Shown here: positions 45,991-54,842 of the stretch, one piece after another
How the letters are laid out: every line of letters starts with the position of its first letter
Position numbering within the stretch: position 1 is the stretch's first letter
Assembly (NCBI RefSeq): GCF_025200925.1
Contig: NZ_CP104174.1
Span: 5,642,001-5,706,000 of the forward strand
Origin: Bradyrhizobium sp. CB1015
GTDB taxonomy: Bacteria > Pseudomonadota > Alphaproteobacteria > Rhizobiales > Xanthobacteraceae
DNA length: 64,000 bases
Reading direction: 5' to 3'
The notes under the pieces: model-generated
The model's database searches: none
What the model was told of the DNA's origin: nothing
Seen by the model: only the letters and a program-made list of their open reading frames with translations
Translations under genes and position numbers: made by a program

Positions 45991-47082
45991 CTAGGGAAGC
46001 CGTGCAGCTTCCCGAGGCTTACCGGCCTTGGCCGCGTCCCGGACCAGGCCGTGAATGAAGCTGAGCTTGGCGACCACCGCGGGCGACAGGATGAAGGGAT
46101 AGAGGTCGCGCAGGCCCATGGCCCGGTTGACGCTGTTCATGGCGAAGGTGAAGGGCAGCCATGCGTCGACGAGCGCCTGGACGTCCCTTGCCTCGTAGGG
46201 GTTGAAACGGATGCGCGCCGTGAACTCCCCGTCGCGATCGACCTTGGGGCGCACCTCCATGCCGAACTCAGAGGCCATCTCCAGGGTGTCGACGATGTGG
46301 AGATAGTGCGCCCAGGTCTCGGCGAAGTCTTCCCAGGGATGCGTCGTTGCGTAGGCCGAGACGTAATTCTGCTGCCAGTCGGCCGGGGCGCCTTCGGCGT
46401 AATGGCGCTGCAGGGCCTGGCCGTAATCGGCCGTATCGTCGCCGAAGACCGCGCGGCATTCGTCGAGCTTGCCGCCGCCCTGAACCAGCACGTCCCAGAA
46501 ATAATGCCCGACCTCGTGGCGGAAATGCCCTAGCAGCGTCCGGTACGGCTCGCCCATCTCGAGCCGGCGCCGCTCGCGCTCGATGTCGTCGGCCTCGGTC
46601 AGCGCGATCGTGATCAGGCCATTGTCGTGGCCGGTCATAATCCTCGTGCCGCTGTTCGGATCGTCGGCGAGGAAGTTGAAGATCAGGCCATGCTCGGGAT
46701 TGTCCTGGCGGGTCTGGAGCGGCAGCTTCCAGCGGATCAGGGAATAGAATAGACGGTGTTTTGCCACCTCCAGCTCGCGCCAGCCGGCGAGCTGCGCCGG
46801 ATCCGAGAGGTTTGGCACCGTCCCATTGTGGCGGCAGGCGCGGCAATAGCCGGTGCTATCGCCTGCGTCGGTCAGCCAGTTGCAGGCGTTGTACTCGGCA
46901 TTCCGGCACAGCATCCGGCTTTCGCCCTTGTCGGCGAGGATCCTCCATGCCTCCCCGTCGGCCTCGATCGCCGACATCGTCTCCTTCTCCGGCAGGAAGG
47001 CGATCCGATGGCCGCAGCGTTCGCAGGCGCGGTTCTCGAAATAGAGGACGTTGCCGCAGGCCTGGCAGACAAAGAGCTTCAA
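45991..47082 (-). CDS. Putative zinc-dependent metallopeptidase with N-terminal zinc ribbon (COG4307)
   Basis: A 363-aa protein. The N-terminal ribbon has CQACGNVLYFENRACERCGH; a second cysteine set (CNWL, CRAC) follows at about 65-85. The active-site motif HEVGHYFWDVL is an HExxH with a following acidic context (HPWEDFAETWAHYLH), typical of the Peptidase_Mx family. The cytoplasmic substrate is unknown. It is convergent with neither neighbour and appears monocistronic. Loss of the HExxH would have suggested a non-enzyme, but it is intact. Confidence 0.88.
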   Translation of the reverse strand: MKLFVCQACGNVLYFENRACERCGHRIAFLPEKETMSAIEADGEAWRILADKGESRMLCRNAEYNACNWLTDAGDSTGYCRACRHNGTVPNLSDPAQLAGWRELEVAKHRLFYSLIRWKLPLQTRQDNPEHGLIFNFLADDPNSGTRIMTGHDNGLITIALTEADDIERERRRLEMGEPYRTLLGHFRHEVGHYFWDVLVQGGGKLDECRAVFGDDTADYGQALQRHYAEGAPADWQQNYVSAYATTHPWEDFAETWAHYLHIVDTLEMASEFGMEVRPKVDRDGEFTARIRFNPYEARDVQALVDAWLPFTFAMNSVNRAMGLRDLYPFILSPAVVAKLSFIHGLVRDAAKAGKPREAARLP

Positions 47083-47300
47083 GATTTAGCCTCAAGCTTA
47101 TGAGAGAGCTGGCGCCTCGCGACGACGCCTCAATCAGCCGATCGTTCCAGTATTCGGAACAAATTGCCAGACCGGACGTTGCCACCGCGTACTTCTCCAC
47201 GTTCAGCCACGCGCCCCCATTTCCGGGCACCACCTGCCCTCTAAACAATGGCCATCACGCCCCGTCTGTGTGAATATCGGTCCGGCACGTGCGCACCTGC

Positions 47301-49766
47301 ATGACAACGGCCGATGCCTTGAACGATCCCTTGCCCGAAACCATCGCCGCCGAAAGGCTGCGCCAGCACCTCGAAGACGTCGCGCGTGAGCGCGACAACG
47401 CCTATCGCGCGCTGCAGGAGCGCGAGGCCGAGCTGGCGCGCATCCAGCGCATCGGCAAGGTCGGTGGCGTCGAGGTCGATTTCCGCGAAGGCTTCAAGAA
47501 CCGTCGCTCGCCCGAATATTTGATGATCCACGGCCTTCCGCCGGAAGCCGCCGAGGAGTCCCACGAGGATTGGGTCAACCGCATCCATCCCGACGACCGC
47601 GACGCCGCCGTCAAGCATTTCTTCGAAGCTCTCGCCGGAGCGAGCGGAGACTACAGCGCCGAATACCGCATCATCCGCCCCAGCGACGGCGAGACCCGCT
47701 GGATCCGGGTGGTCGCCAAGATCGAGCGCGACAAGGATGGCCGCGCCATCCGGCTCGTCGGCGCCCATATCGACATGACCGATCAGGCGCTGGCGCGCGA
47801 GACGCTGCGCGAAAGCGAGGAGCGCTTCCGGCTGATCGCCGACAGCGCGCCGGTGCCGATCTGGGTCACCAAGCTCGACCGCAAGCGGTCCTTCGCCAAC
47901 CAGGCCTATGTCGATTTCGTCGGCCTGCCCTATGATCAGGCCATCGATTTCGACTGGCGCAAGGTGCTGCATCCCGACGACCTGCCGCACGTGCTGCAGC
48001 AATCCGTCCAGGGCGAAGCGTCCCTCAAGCCCTTCGTGCTGGAAGCACGTTACAAGAACGCCAGCGGCGAATGGCGCTGGCTGCGCTCGGAATCGCAGCC
48101 GCGCTGGGATGCGACCGGCAAGCATATCGGCTTCATCGGCGTGGCCCACGACGTCACCGTCGCCAAGCAGGCCGAGATCGAGCTCAGGCGGCTGAACGAG
48201 ACGCTGGAAGAGCGTATTGCCGAGCGCACCGCCGAGCTCGAAGCCAACGAGGCGCGGCTGCGCGCGATCCTGGAGACCAGCAATCAGTATCAGGGCCTGG
48301 TCAATCTCGAGGGCGAACTGGTCTACGCCAACAAGACCGCGCTCGCCGGCATCAAGGCGAATTCCGCGGATGTGATCGGAAAGCCGTTCTGGGACACGCC
48401 CTGGTTCACCGGCACCGACGGTATGAGTGCCGCCGTGCGCGAGGCCTTCGAGACGGTGCTCAAAGGCGAACCTGTGCGGCTGGAGATGCGCCTGCGCCTG
48501 CCCGTCGGCGAGCGCGATTTCGACTTCGGCATGCGCCCCGTGCTCGACCGCCACGGCAACATCACCGGCGCCGTGCCCGAGGCCGTCGACATCACCGAGC
48601 GTCGTCGCGGCGAGGAAGCGCTGCGGCAGTCGCAGAAGATGGAGGCGATCGGCCAGCTCACCGGTGGCGTCGCGCACGACTTCAACAACCTCCTCACCAT
48701 CATCCGCTCGGCGACCGATTTCCTGCGTCGGCGCGAGCTGCCGGAGGAGCGCCGCCGCCGCTACGTCGATGCCATCTCCGAGACGGTCGAGCGAGCCTCC
48801 AAGCTGACCGCGCAGCTTCTGGCCTTCGCGCGCCGGCAGCCGCTCAAGCCGCAGATCTTCAACGTGGGCAGTCAGGTCGAGGGCGTGGCGCAGCTGGTCC
48901 GGCCGCTGGTCGGCGGCCGCATCGAGATCGCCATGGAGATTCAGGATGCCGATTGCTTCACGGTGGCCGACATCGCCCAGTTCGAGGCCGCGCTGATCAA
49001 CCTCGCCATCAACGCCCGCGATGCCATGGACGGCGAAGGCCGCCTCACCATCGCCGTGCGCAAGGTCTCGGGAATACCGAGCCTGCGCGCACAATCGGCG
49101 CGCCGCGGCGACTATGTCGCGATCTCCGTCACCGACACCGGCAGTGGTATCGCGCCGGAACATCTCGACGCGATCTTCGAGCCGTTCTTCACCACCAAGG
49201 AGGTCGGCAAGGGCACCGGCCTCGGCCTCAGCCAGGCCTTCGGCTTCGCAAAGCAGTCCGAGGGCGACATTGCGGTGACGAGCACGCCGGGCAAGGGCGC
49301 GACCTTCACCATCTATCTGCCGCAGGCGCAAAGCCCGGCGACGGACAAGGAAGCCGCGGCGCTGAGCCACGAGGCGGCCACGACAGGGCGTGGCTATCGC
49401 GTGCTCGTGGTCGAGGACGATGACGAGGTCGGCCGCTTCTCCACCGAGCTCTTGGAGGATCTCGGCTATGTCGTCCGCCGCGTCGCCAATGCGAACGCGG
49501 CGCTGGCGATCCTCGGCGAGAATGAATTTGCCGTCGACCTCGTGTTCTCCGACGTCATCATGCCCGGAATGAACGGCGTCGAGCTCGCCGGAATCATCCG
49601 CGAGCGCTATCCGGGCCTGCCCGTGGTGCTCACCTCCGGCTACAGCAACGTGCTCGCCGAGAACGCCCACCGCGGATTCGAGCTGATCCAGAAGCCCTAT
49701 TCGGTGGAATCGCTCTCGCGCATCCTGCGCAAGGCGATCACGGAGAAGCTATCGGTGGCAAGGTGA
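47301..49766 (+). CDS. Multi-PAS hybrid histidine kinase with receiver
   Basis: An 821-aa cytoplasmic sensor. An N-terminal coiled coil leads to three PAS/PAC modules (about 40-165, 168-300, 310-440; for example LVGAHIDMTDQALA and FIGVAHDVTVAKQAE closing two of them). The HisKA histidine is His459 (GQLTGGVAHDFNNLLT), the ATPase has NARDAMDGEG and GKGTGLGLSQAF, and the receiver aspartate is Asp751 (LVFSDVIMPGMNG). It resembles the kinase at 39.1 kb in its catalytic part. I chose the ATG at 47301; one four codons upstream is possible. No adjacent output regulator is seen. Confidence 0.9.
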   Translation: MTTADALNDPLPETIAAERLRQHLEDVARERDNAYRALQEREAELARIQRIGKVGGVEVDFREGFKNRRSPEYLMIHGLPPEAAEESHEDWVNRIHPDDRDAAVKHFFEALAGASGDYSAEYRIIRPSDGETRWIRVVAKIERDKDGRAIRLVGAHIDMTDQALARETLRESEERFRLIADSAPVPIWVTKLDRKRSFANQAYVDFVGLPYDQAIDFDWRKVLHPDDLPHVLQQSVQGEASLKPFVLEARYKNASGEWRWLRSESQPRWDATGKHIGFIGVAHDVTVAKQAEIELRRLNETLEERIAERTAELEANEARLRAILETSNQYQGLVNLEGELVYANKTALAGIKANSADVIGKPFWDTPWFTGTDGMSAAVREAFETVLKGEPVRLEMRLRLPVGERDFDFGMRPVLDRHGNITGAVPEAVDITERRRGEEALRQSQKMEAIGQLTGGVAHDFNNLLTIIRSATDFLRRRELPEERRRRYVDAISETVERASKLTAQLLAFARRQPLKPQIFNVGSQVEGVAQLVRPLVGGRIEIAMEIQDADCFTVADIAQFEAALINLAINARDAMDGEGRLTIAVRKVSGIPSLRAQSARRGDYVAISVTDTGSGIAPEHLDAIFEPFFTTKEVGKGTGLGLSQAFGFAKQSEGDIAVTSTPGKGATFTIYLPQAQSPATDKEAAALSHEAATTGRGYRVLVVEDDDEVGRFSTELLEDLGYVVRRVANANAALAILGENEFAVDLVFSDVIMPGMNGVELAGIIRERYPGLPVVLTSGYSNVLAENAHRGFELIQKPYSVESLSRILRKAITEKLSVAR

Positions 49767-49799
49767 GTGTCACATTCGCGAGAAGCAGTCACGAATTCC

Positions 49800-49850
49800 G
49801 TCATTGCGAGCGCAGCGAAGCAATCCAGACTGTTGCCGCGGCAAGACTCT
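49800..49850. repeat. Short dispersed intergenic repeat of Bradyrhizobium type
   Basis: GTCATTGCGAGCGCAGCGAA followed by GCAATCCAGACTGTTGCCGC resembles a short element common between genes in Bradyrhizobium and Rhodopseudomonas. It contains the imperfect palindrome ATTGCGAGCGCAGCGAAGCAAT. Only one copy is visible here, so the assignment rests on recall of that family. Confidence 0.5.
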
Positions 49851-49918
49851 AGGGGAAGACAGCCGTTCCCGCATCGGTTATCGGTGCCGAATGACTGACC
49901 GAACCTCAAGGACTGACC

Positions 49919-51169
49919 GTGCCGTCTGACGCCATCTGGGCCTGGAGCATCATCGCCGTCGCGACCGCAGGCGTCATCATCCGGCCCTTATCCCTGCCCG
50001 AGGCGATCTGGGCGGTGATCGGCGCGAGCGCCCTGGTGCTATCAGGCTTGCTGCCGTGGCAGGACGCGCTTGTCGGCATCGAGAAAGGCGTCGACGTCTA
50101 TCTGTTCCTGATCGGCATGATGCTGATCGCCGAGCTGGCGCGGCTCGAAGGCCTGTTCGATTATCTGGCCGCGTTCGCGGTCGAGCATGCACGCGGCTCG
50201 CCGCAGCGGCTGTTCCTGCTGATCTATCTGGTCGGGACATTCGTGACGGTGCTGCTCTCGAACGACGCCACCGCGATCGTGTTGACGCCCGCGGTCTACG
50301 CCGCGACGCGCGCGGCCGGCGCCAAGCCGCTCCCCTACCTCTTCGTCTGTGCCTTCATTGCCAATGCCGCAAGCTTCGTCCTGCCGATCTCCAATCCGGC
50401 CAACCTCGTCGTGTTCGGCAAGAACATGCCGCATCTGGGGACTTGGCTGCGCCAGTTCGCTCTGCCGTCGCTTGCCTCGATTGTTCTCACCTATATCGCC
50501 CTACGTCTCGCCTTGCGTCGCGAGCTGAACGACGAAACCCTCGAAACGCGGGTGCCTCATCCCAAACTCAGCCGCGGTGGCCTGTTGACGGCCTATGGCA
50601 TCGGCGCCATCGGCATCGTGCTGATCTGGGCCTCGGCCCTCGACCTGCAATTGGGCCTGCCGACCTTCATCTGCGGCGTGGCGACGGCCGCTCTCGTGCT
50701 GCTGATCGGCCGGCAATCGCCCTTGCCCGTGCTGCACGGCGTCTCCTGGAGCGTGCTGCCGCTGGTCGGCGGGCTCTTTGTCATGGTGGAAGCGCTGGTG
50801 AAGACCGGCGTGATCGCGCAGCTGAGCGCGCTGCTGCACCAGGCTGTGGCGCAGTCCGTGACGGAAGCCGCCTGGAGCGTCGGCATCGCCACCGCGCTCG
50901 CCGACAACATCGCCAACAATCTTCCGGTCGGCCTCATCGCCGGCTCCGTCGCCGCCAACGATCATCTGCCCGCACCGGTGGTCAGCGCCATCCTGATCGG
51001 CGTCGATCTCGGCCCCAATCTGTCGGTGACCGGATCGCTCGCCACCATTCTCTGGCTGGTCGCGCTCCGGCGCGAGAAGATCGAGGTCGGCGCCTGGCCG
51101 TTCCTCAAGCTCGGTCTGCTGGTGACGCCGCCTGCCCTGATCGCGGCGTTAGCCGCCGCGATCAGATAG
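49919..51169 (+). CDS. ArsB/SLC13-like membrane transporter
   Basis: A 416-aa polytopic inner-membrane protein with about 10-12 helices. VLLSNDATAIVLTPAVYAAT and the matching second-half NIANNLPVGLIAGS are inverted-topology signature loops of the ion-transporter superfamily (arsenite antiporter ArsB, NhaD and SLC13 permeases). No ars regulator or reductase gene is adjacent, so arsenite is only one option; dicarboxylate or Na+ are others. The start is GTG at 49919 with AAGGA upstream. It converges with the MFS gene, 9 bp apart. Confidence 0.85.
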   Translation: MPSDAIWAWSIIAVATAGVIIRPLSLPEAIWAVIGASALVLSGLLPWQDALVGIEKGVDVYLFLIGMMLIAELARLEGLFDYLAAFAVEHARGSPQRLFLLIYLVGTFVTVLLSNDATAIVLTPAVYAATRAAGAKPLPYLFVCAFIANAASFVLPISNPANLVVFGKNMPHLGTWLRQFALPSLASIVLTYIALRLALRRELNDETLETRVPHPKLSRGGLLTAYGIGAIGIVLIWASALDLQLGLPTFICGVATAALVLLIGRQSPLPVLHGVSWSVLPLVGGLFVMVEALVKTGVIAQLSALLHQAVAQSVTEAAWSVGIATALADNIANNLPVGLIAGSVAANDHLPAPVVSAILIGVDLGPNLSVTGSLATILWLVALRREKIEVGAWPFLKLGLLVTPPALIAALAAAIR

Positions 51170-51178
51170 CACTCATCT

Positions 51179-52543
51179 TCAGTCGTTCTCGTAGCCGTAG
51201 ACTTCCGGCAGGATGAAGATTGCCGCGAGCAATCCAATCAGCGGGAAGATGGCGACGAACAGCGTGGCGTTGGCCTGACCGATCGCGGCGAACAGCGAGG
51301 GGAACAGGAAGATCGCCAGAAACGACGGCAGCTTCACGAACATGTAGGCGAAGCCGCTGGCGGTGCCGCGATATTTCGGCTTCGCGACCATGGTCGGGAT
51401 CGTCATGCAGTTCGAGGCGTCCCAGTAATGGCCCCACAGCATGGCGGCGGCCGCGAACGGCAGCAGCATCTTGTTGTCGGTGTAGAGCGCGAAGGCGGCG
51501 ACCAAAAGCGAGGCCAGCACGATGCCGAAGCCCGCGATGGCGATGCCGCGATGGCCGATCTTCGGCGTCAGCAGCGGGCCGACCCAGCCGGACAGAGCGG
51601 CGAAGCAGAACAATCCCATCGTCACCAGGTTGTTGCCGAGCACGCTCGACACGCCGACCATCACGAACAGCACTGGCAGGTAGAACGCGAAGGTCGAGAA
51701 TTCGCTCCCTTGCGCGAAGCAGGCGATCCAGCCGTACAGCGTGGCGCGCCAGCGGATCGGATCCTTCCTGAGGTCGGCCAGGAACGCGCGGGTGGAGACC
51801 TTCGGCACCTCGACGTCCCGATCCGGCAGCATATCGAGGTTGTCGTTGAACATCTCGCGCGCGACCTGCTTGGCCTCGCGATAGCGGCCCTTTTGCACCA
51901 GCCACACCGCCGTCTCCGGCACGTCGTGACGCATGATGAGAATGATCAGCGCCGGCACCGCACCGAGACCGAGCGTCACGCGCCACAGCATCTCGTGGTT
52001 CATGTCGACCAGGAGGAAGATCACGATGACGCCGATGGTGAGCACTTCACCGACGGCGAACATGAACTGCCAGCGGTTGCCCATGACCTCGCGCTCGCCC
52101 TTGGCCATGGATTCCATGATGTAGGTGTAGCCGGTCGAGATGTCGGAGCCGAGCGGAATGCCGAGCAGGAAGCGGATGACAACGAGCCAACCGACGCTGG
52201 GCACGAAGGCCTGCGCCAGCGCCAGCACGATGAACAGCACCATCGTCACCAGGAACATCACGCGGCGGCCGATCTTGTCGGACAGCCAGCCGCCGAGCAG
52301 CGCGCCGATCAGGGCACCGCCTTGCGTGCCCGCCGCAGCGAGGCCGAGCATCAACGGATCGGGATTGTACTGCTCCTTGATGAAGATCAGCACGAAGGCG
52401 ATCGAATAGAGATCCCAGGCCTCGACCAGGATGGAGGCCATCATCAGCCAGCCGACCTTGTTGCCCTTGGGACTGTAGTTCGTGATGAGGTAGCGGACCG
52501 CGGCTTCGCTCGCGGTGGCTTGTGGCATCGCCATCGTTGACAT
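51179..52543 (-). CDS. MFS transporter, metabolite/sugar-acid type
   Basis: A 454-aa twelve-helix transporter. Loop 2-3 has the MFS signature GGWLSDKIGRRVMFL, and MMASILVEAWDLYSIAFVLI opens helix 1. TGYTYIMESMAKGEREVMGN precedes the long central loop (about 225-275). It lies downstream of gntR on the same strand but behind a strong terminator-like hairpin, so it probably has its own promoter. The neighbouring catabolic genes suggest sugar acids as substrates (inference). Confidence 0.88.
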   Translation of the reverse strand: MSTMAMPQATASEAAVRYLITNYSPKGNKVGWLMMASILVEAWDLYSIAFVLIFIKEQYNPDPLMLGLAAAGTQGGALIGALLGGWLSDKIGRRVMFLVTMVLFIVLALAQAFVPSVGWLVVIRFLLGIPLGSDISTGYTYIMESMAKGEREVMGNRWQFMFAVGEVLTIGVIVIFLLVDMNHEMLWRVTLGLGAVPALIILIMRHDVPETAVWLVQKGRYREAKQVAREMFNDNLDMLPDRDVEVPKVSTRAFLADLRKDPIRWRATLYGWIACFAQGSEFSTFAFYLPVLFVMVGVSSVLGNNLVTMGLFCFAALSGWVGPLLTPKIGHRGIAIAGFGIVLASLLVAAFALYTDNKMLLPFAAAAMLWGHYWDASNCMTIPTMVAKPKYRGTASGFAYMFVKLPSFLAIFLFPSLFAAIGQANATLFVAIFPLIGLLAAIFILPEVYGYEND

Positions 52544-52566
52544 TCTTCTTCCTTTCTTCAGAACTC

Positions 52567-52605
52567 TCTAAAAAGCGCGATGAGATCAGGATCTCATCGC
52601 GCTTT
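52567..52605 (-). terminator. Rho-independent terminator downstream of gntR
   Basis: A perfect 16-bp inverted repeat (AAAGCGCGATGAGATC at 52572-52587 and its complement at 52590-52605) with a 2-nt centre is followed, on the minus strand, by TTTTT. It sits between the gntR stop and the MFS gene start. The very short loop would extend by fraying of the A/T-rich centre. An operator role is the alternative. Confidence 0.7.
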
Positions 52606-52618
52606 GGCTTGTTGTCTT

Positions 52619-52688
52619 GAGCATGATCTCTTCGGAAAACCGCTCCACACTTTGCGCTAACGCGGCCCTTCGGGTCCGGATCATGCTC
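52619..52688. repeat. Palindromic intergenic element with GAGCATGATC ends (RIME-like)
   Basis: GAGCATGATC at 52619-52628 and GATCATGCTC at 52679-52688 are exact inverted ends of a 70-bp element whose centre holds CGGAAAACCGCTCCACACTT and CGGCCCTTCGGGTCCG. Rhizobiales genomes have many such elements. It ends on the last base of the gntR stop region. Confidence 0.65.
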
Positions 52689-53455
52689 TACGCGCCGAGC
52701 AGCGGCTCGATGCTGCAATCGAGCAGGCGCGGATCGATCCCCGCCTCCATGCCGGTGAACATCTCGCCCATGTAGTCGATCAGGGCATCGCTGGCCTTCA
52801 CGGCGTCGTCGACGCGGCGGTTGGCGACGGCATTGAGAATGGCGAGATGGTGATCGATCGTGCCTGACAGATCCGCCTGCCCCGGCATGAAGCGATGGTG
52901 GATGTAGCCGATGCGCCGATACAGCGTGTGCAGCGGCCGCAGCGTGTGCACCAGGAACGGCTCGCCCGCGGCCTCCAGCACAAGCGCGTCGATGCGGCGG
53001 TCGAGATGATTGAATTCGTCGAGAGTCAGACTGGCGCGGCGCTCGCGCAATAGACGCTCGATGTGCAGCGCCTGATTGCGATGCGACAGGCTGGCGCGAT
53101 CGGCCGCGAGGCGGATGACGAAGCGCTCCATGTCGCGGCGCAGGCCGAGCAGCATGCGTTCGCGCGCCAGATCGATCGGCGCGATGGTGAGGCCATGACG
53201 GGGCCGGATGATGATGAGAGTGTCGGCGGAGAGACGATTGACGGCGTGATGCACCGGCGTGCGGCCAAAACCGGTGATTTGCTGCAATTCCAGCATGGTC
53301 ATGAATTGGCCGGGCTTGAGCTCGCAATGAACCAGGAGCTCTTCGATCCTTTGATAGGCCAACTCGAAAAAATTGAGACGGTTGCTACGGGAGCGCCGGC
53401 CTTCGCCCTCGTCGTCGTCTTTCACCACTTCGAGCGCGCGCTTGCGTCGTGCCAT
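52688..53455 (-). CDS. GntR-family regulator with FCD-type effector domain
   Basis: A 255-aa regulator. The winged helix is at about 30-95 (LAYQRIEELLVHCELKPGQF, then ITGFGRTPVHHAVNRLSADT). The helical effector domain follows; its probable metal ligands include IDHHLAILNAVANRRVDDAV. An N-terminal basic tail of about 25 residues precedes it. It is divergent from the enolase-superfamily gene, and two palindromes lie between them. It most likely represses that sugar-acid operon until an intermediate binds. Confidence 0.9.
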   Translation of the reverse strand: MARRKRALEVVKDDDEGEGRRSRSNRLNFFELAYQRIEELLVHCELKPGQFMTMLELQQITGFGRTPVHHAVNRLSADTLIIIRPRHGLTIAPIDLARERMLLGLRRDMERFVIRLAADRASLSHRNQALHIERLLRERRASLTLDEFNHLDRRIDALVLEAAGEPFLVHTLRPLHTLYRRIGYIHHRFMPGQADLSGTIDHHLAILNAVANRRVDDAVKASDALIDYMGEMFTGMEAGIDPRLLDCSIEPLLGA

Positions 53456-53516
53456 GTCGTCCTCCCGTCAGCCCGCGCTCTCGTTGCAGGATGGCGCCTT
53501 GTTGTGGCACCCTTAA

Positions 53517-53578
53517 AACATGTTGTGATATATTACAAGCAGGCGTAAGACGTCGGCACGACCTGCAACATGTTGCAG
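53517..53578. promoter_or_regulatory. Two AACATGTTG boxes and palindromes, probable GntR operators
   Basis: CTGCAACATGTTGCAG at 53563-53578 is a perfect 16-bp palindrome. The same core AACATGTTG recurs at 53517-53525, exactly 50 bp away, or about five helical turns. An imperfect palindrome TTGTGATATATTACAA (53523-53538) overlaps the first box. All lie between the divergent gntR and enolase-type genes. Confidence 0.7.
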
Positions 53579-53630
53579 CGCAAAATGAGACGTCGGGTGC
53601 GAAGCGCCTTTCGATGGGAGGATAATTGCC

Positions 53631-54830
53631 GTGAAGATCACGTCGATCGAAACACTGCGCACCGAGGAATTTTCCAACGTCATTTGGATCCGCATCCACA
53701 CCGACACTGGTCTGATCGGTCTCGGCGAAACCTTTTATGGCGCCGGCGCCGTCGAAGCGCAGATCCACGACACCTTTGCCGGCCGCCTGCTCGGCCGCAA
53801 TCCCCTGCATATCGAAGCGATCCATCGCGACATGCTGAACCTGCCGATGGCGCAGTCCTCCACCGGCGTCGAATACCGCGCGGCATCCGCGATCGACATC
53901 GCGCTGTGGGACCTGTTCGGCAAGGTCTGCAATCAGCCGGTGCACCAGATGCTCGGCGGCCTCTGCCGCGACAAGCAGCGCATCTACAACACCTGCGCCG
54001 GCACGCAATATGTGCGCTCGACCAACATTAGCCCGGTCGCCAACTGGAATCTCGGCGCCTCAAAGGGGCCCTATGAAGATCTCGACGGCTTCATGAACCA
54101 CGCCGATGCGCTGGCCGAGAGTCTCTTGGAGAGCGGCATCTCCGCGATGAAGATCTGGCCGTTCGATCCGGCGGCGCAGGAGAACAAGGGCCTCTACATC
54201 ACCGCATCGCAGATGAAGCAGGCGATCGAGCCGTTCGAGAAGATCCGGAAAGCGGTCGGCGACAAGATGGAGATCATGGTCGAGCTCCATTCGCTGTGGA
54301 ATCTGCCGACCGCCAAGCAGATCGCCCGTGCGCTCGAGCCGTACAAGCCGACCTGGTACGAGGACCCGATCCGGATGAACTCGCCGCAGGCGCTCGCCGA
54401 ATATGCCCGCTCGACCGACGTCTGGGTCTGCGCCAGCGAGACGCTGGGCTCGCGCTTCCCCTACAAGGATATGCTCGACCGCGACGCCATGCATGTGGTG
54501 ATGGCCGATCTGTGCTGGACCGGGGGTCTCACCGAAGGCCGCAAGATCGCGGCGATGGCCGAGACCTATCACCGGCCTTTTGCTCCTCATGACTGCATTG
54601 GCCCGATCGGCTTCATCGCCGCCATCCACATGTCCTTCAGCCAGCCCAACACCCTGATCCAGGAATCGGTGCGCGCCTTCTACAAAGGCTGGTACAATGA
54701 GCTCGTCACCACGATGCCCACCATCAAGGACGGCTACGTCTTTCCGATGGAAGGCCCCGGCCTTGGCGTCGACCTTCTGCCTGCTGTCTTCGAGCGCACC
54801 GATCTCACCGTGCGCCGCTCCAACGCTTGA
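53631..54830 (+). CDS. Enolase-superfamily acid-sugar dehydratase (mandelate racemase/muconate lactonizing type)
   Basis: A 399-aa TIM-barrel enzyme that abstracts the alpha proton of a sugar acid and eliminates water. The likely metal ligands are Glu218 (VELHSLWN), Glu244 (WYEDPI) and Glu270 (ASETLG). A general acid/base is His320 (FAPHDCIGP), and Lys174 (AMKIWPFD) is nearby. The pattern fits acid-sugar dehydratases, but substrate cannot be read from motifs. The start is GTG at 53631, preceded by GGGAGG. The two following genes suggest a gluconate/idonate-type pathway. Confidence 0.88.
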   Translation: MKITSIETLRTEEFSNVIWIRIHTDTGLIGLGETFYGAGAVEAQIHDTFAGRLLGRNPLHIEAIHRDMLNLPMAQSSTGVEYRAASAIDIALWDLFGKVCNQPVHQMLGGLCRDKQRIYNTCAGTQYVRSTNISPVANWNLGASKGPYEDLDGFMNHADALAESLLESGISAMKIWPFDPAAQENKGLYITASQMKQAIEPFEKIRKAVGDKMEIMVELHSLWNLPTAKQIARALEPYKPTWYEDPIRMNSPQALAEYARSTDVWVCASETLGSRFPYKDMLDRDAMHVVMADLCWTGGLTEGRKIAAMAETYHRPFAPHDCIGPIGFIAAIHMSFSQPNTLIQESVRAFYKGWYNELVTTMPTIKDGYVFPMEGPGLGVDLLPAVFERTDLTVRRSNA

Positions 54831-54842
54831 GGATCTATTGAG

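Noticed and set aside
47241..49670. 809-codon minus-strand frame opposite the second kinase
   Set aside because: Antisense of an obvious three-PAS kinase; no domains and typical GC-frame bias.
49919..51169. Confident arsenite-efflux assignment
   Set aside because: The fold matches ArsB-like transporters, but no arsR, arsC or arsA gene is nearby, so the substrate is left open.
52572..52605. A GntR operator rather than a terminator
   Set aside because: It is a perfect palindrome, but the T-run on the minus strand and position just after gntR favour a terminator; the boxes at 53.5 kb are better operators.
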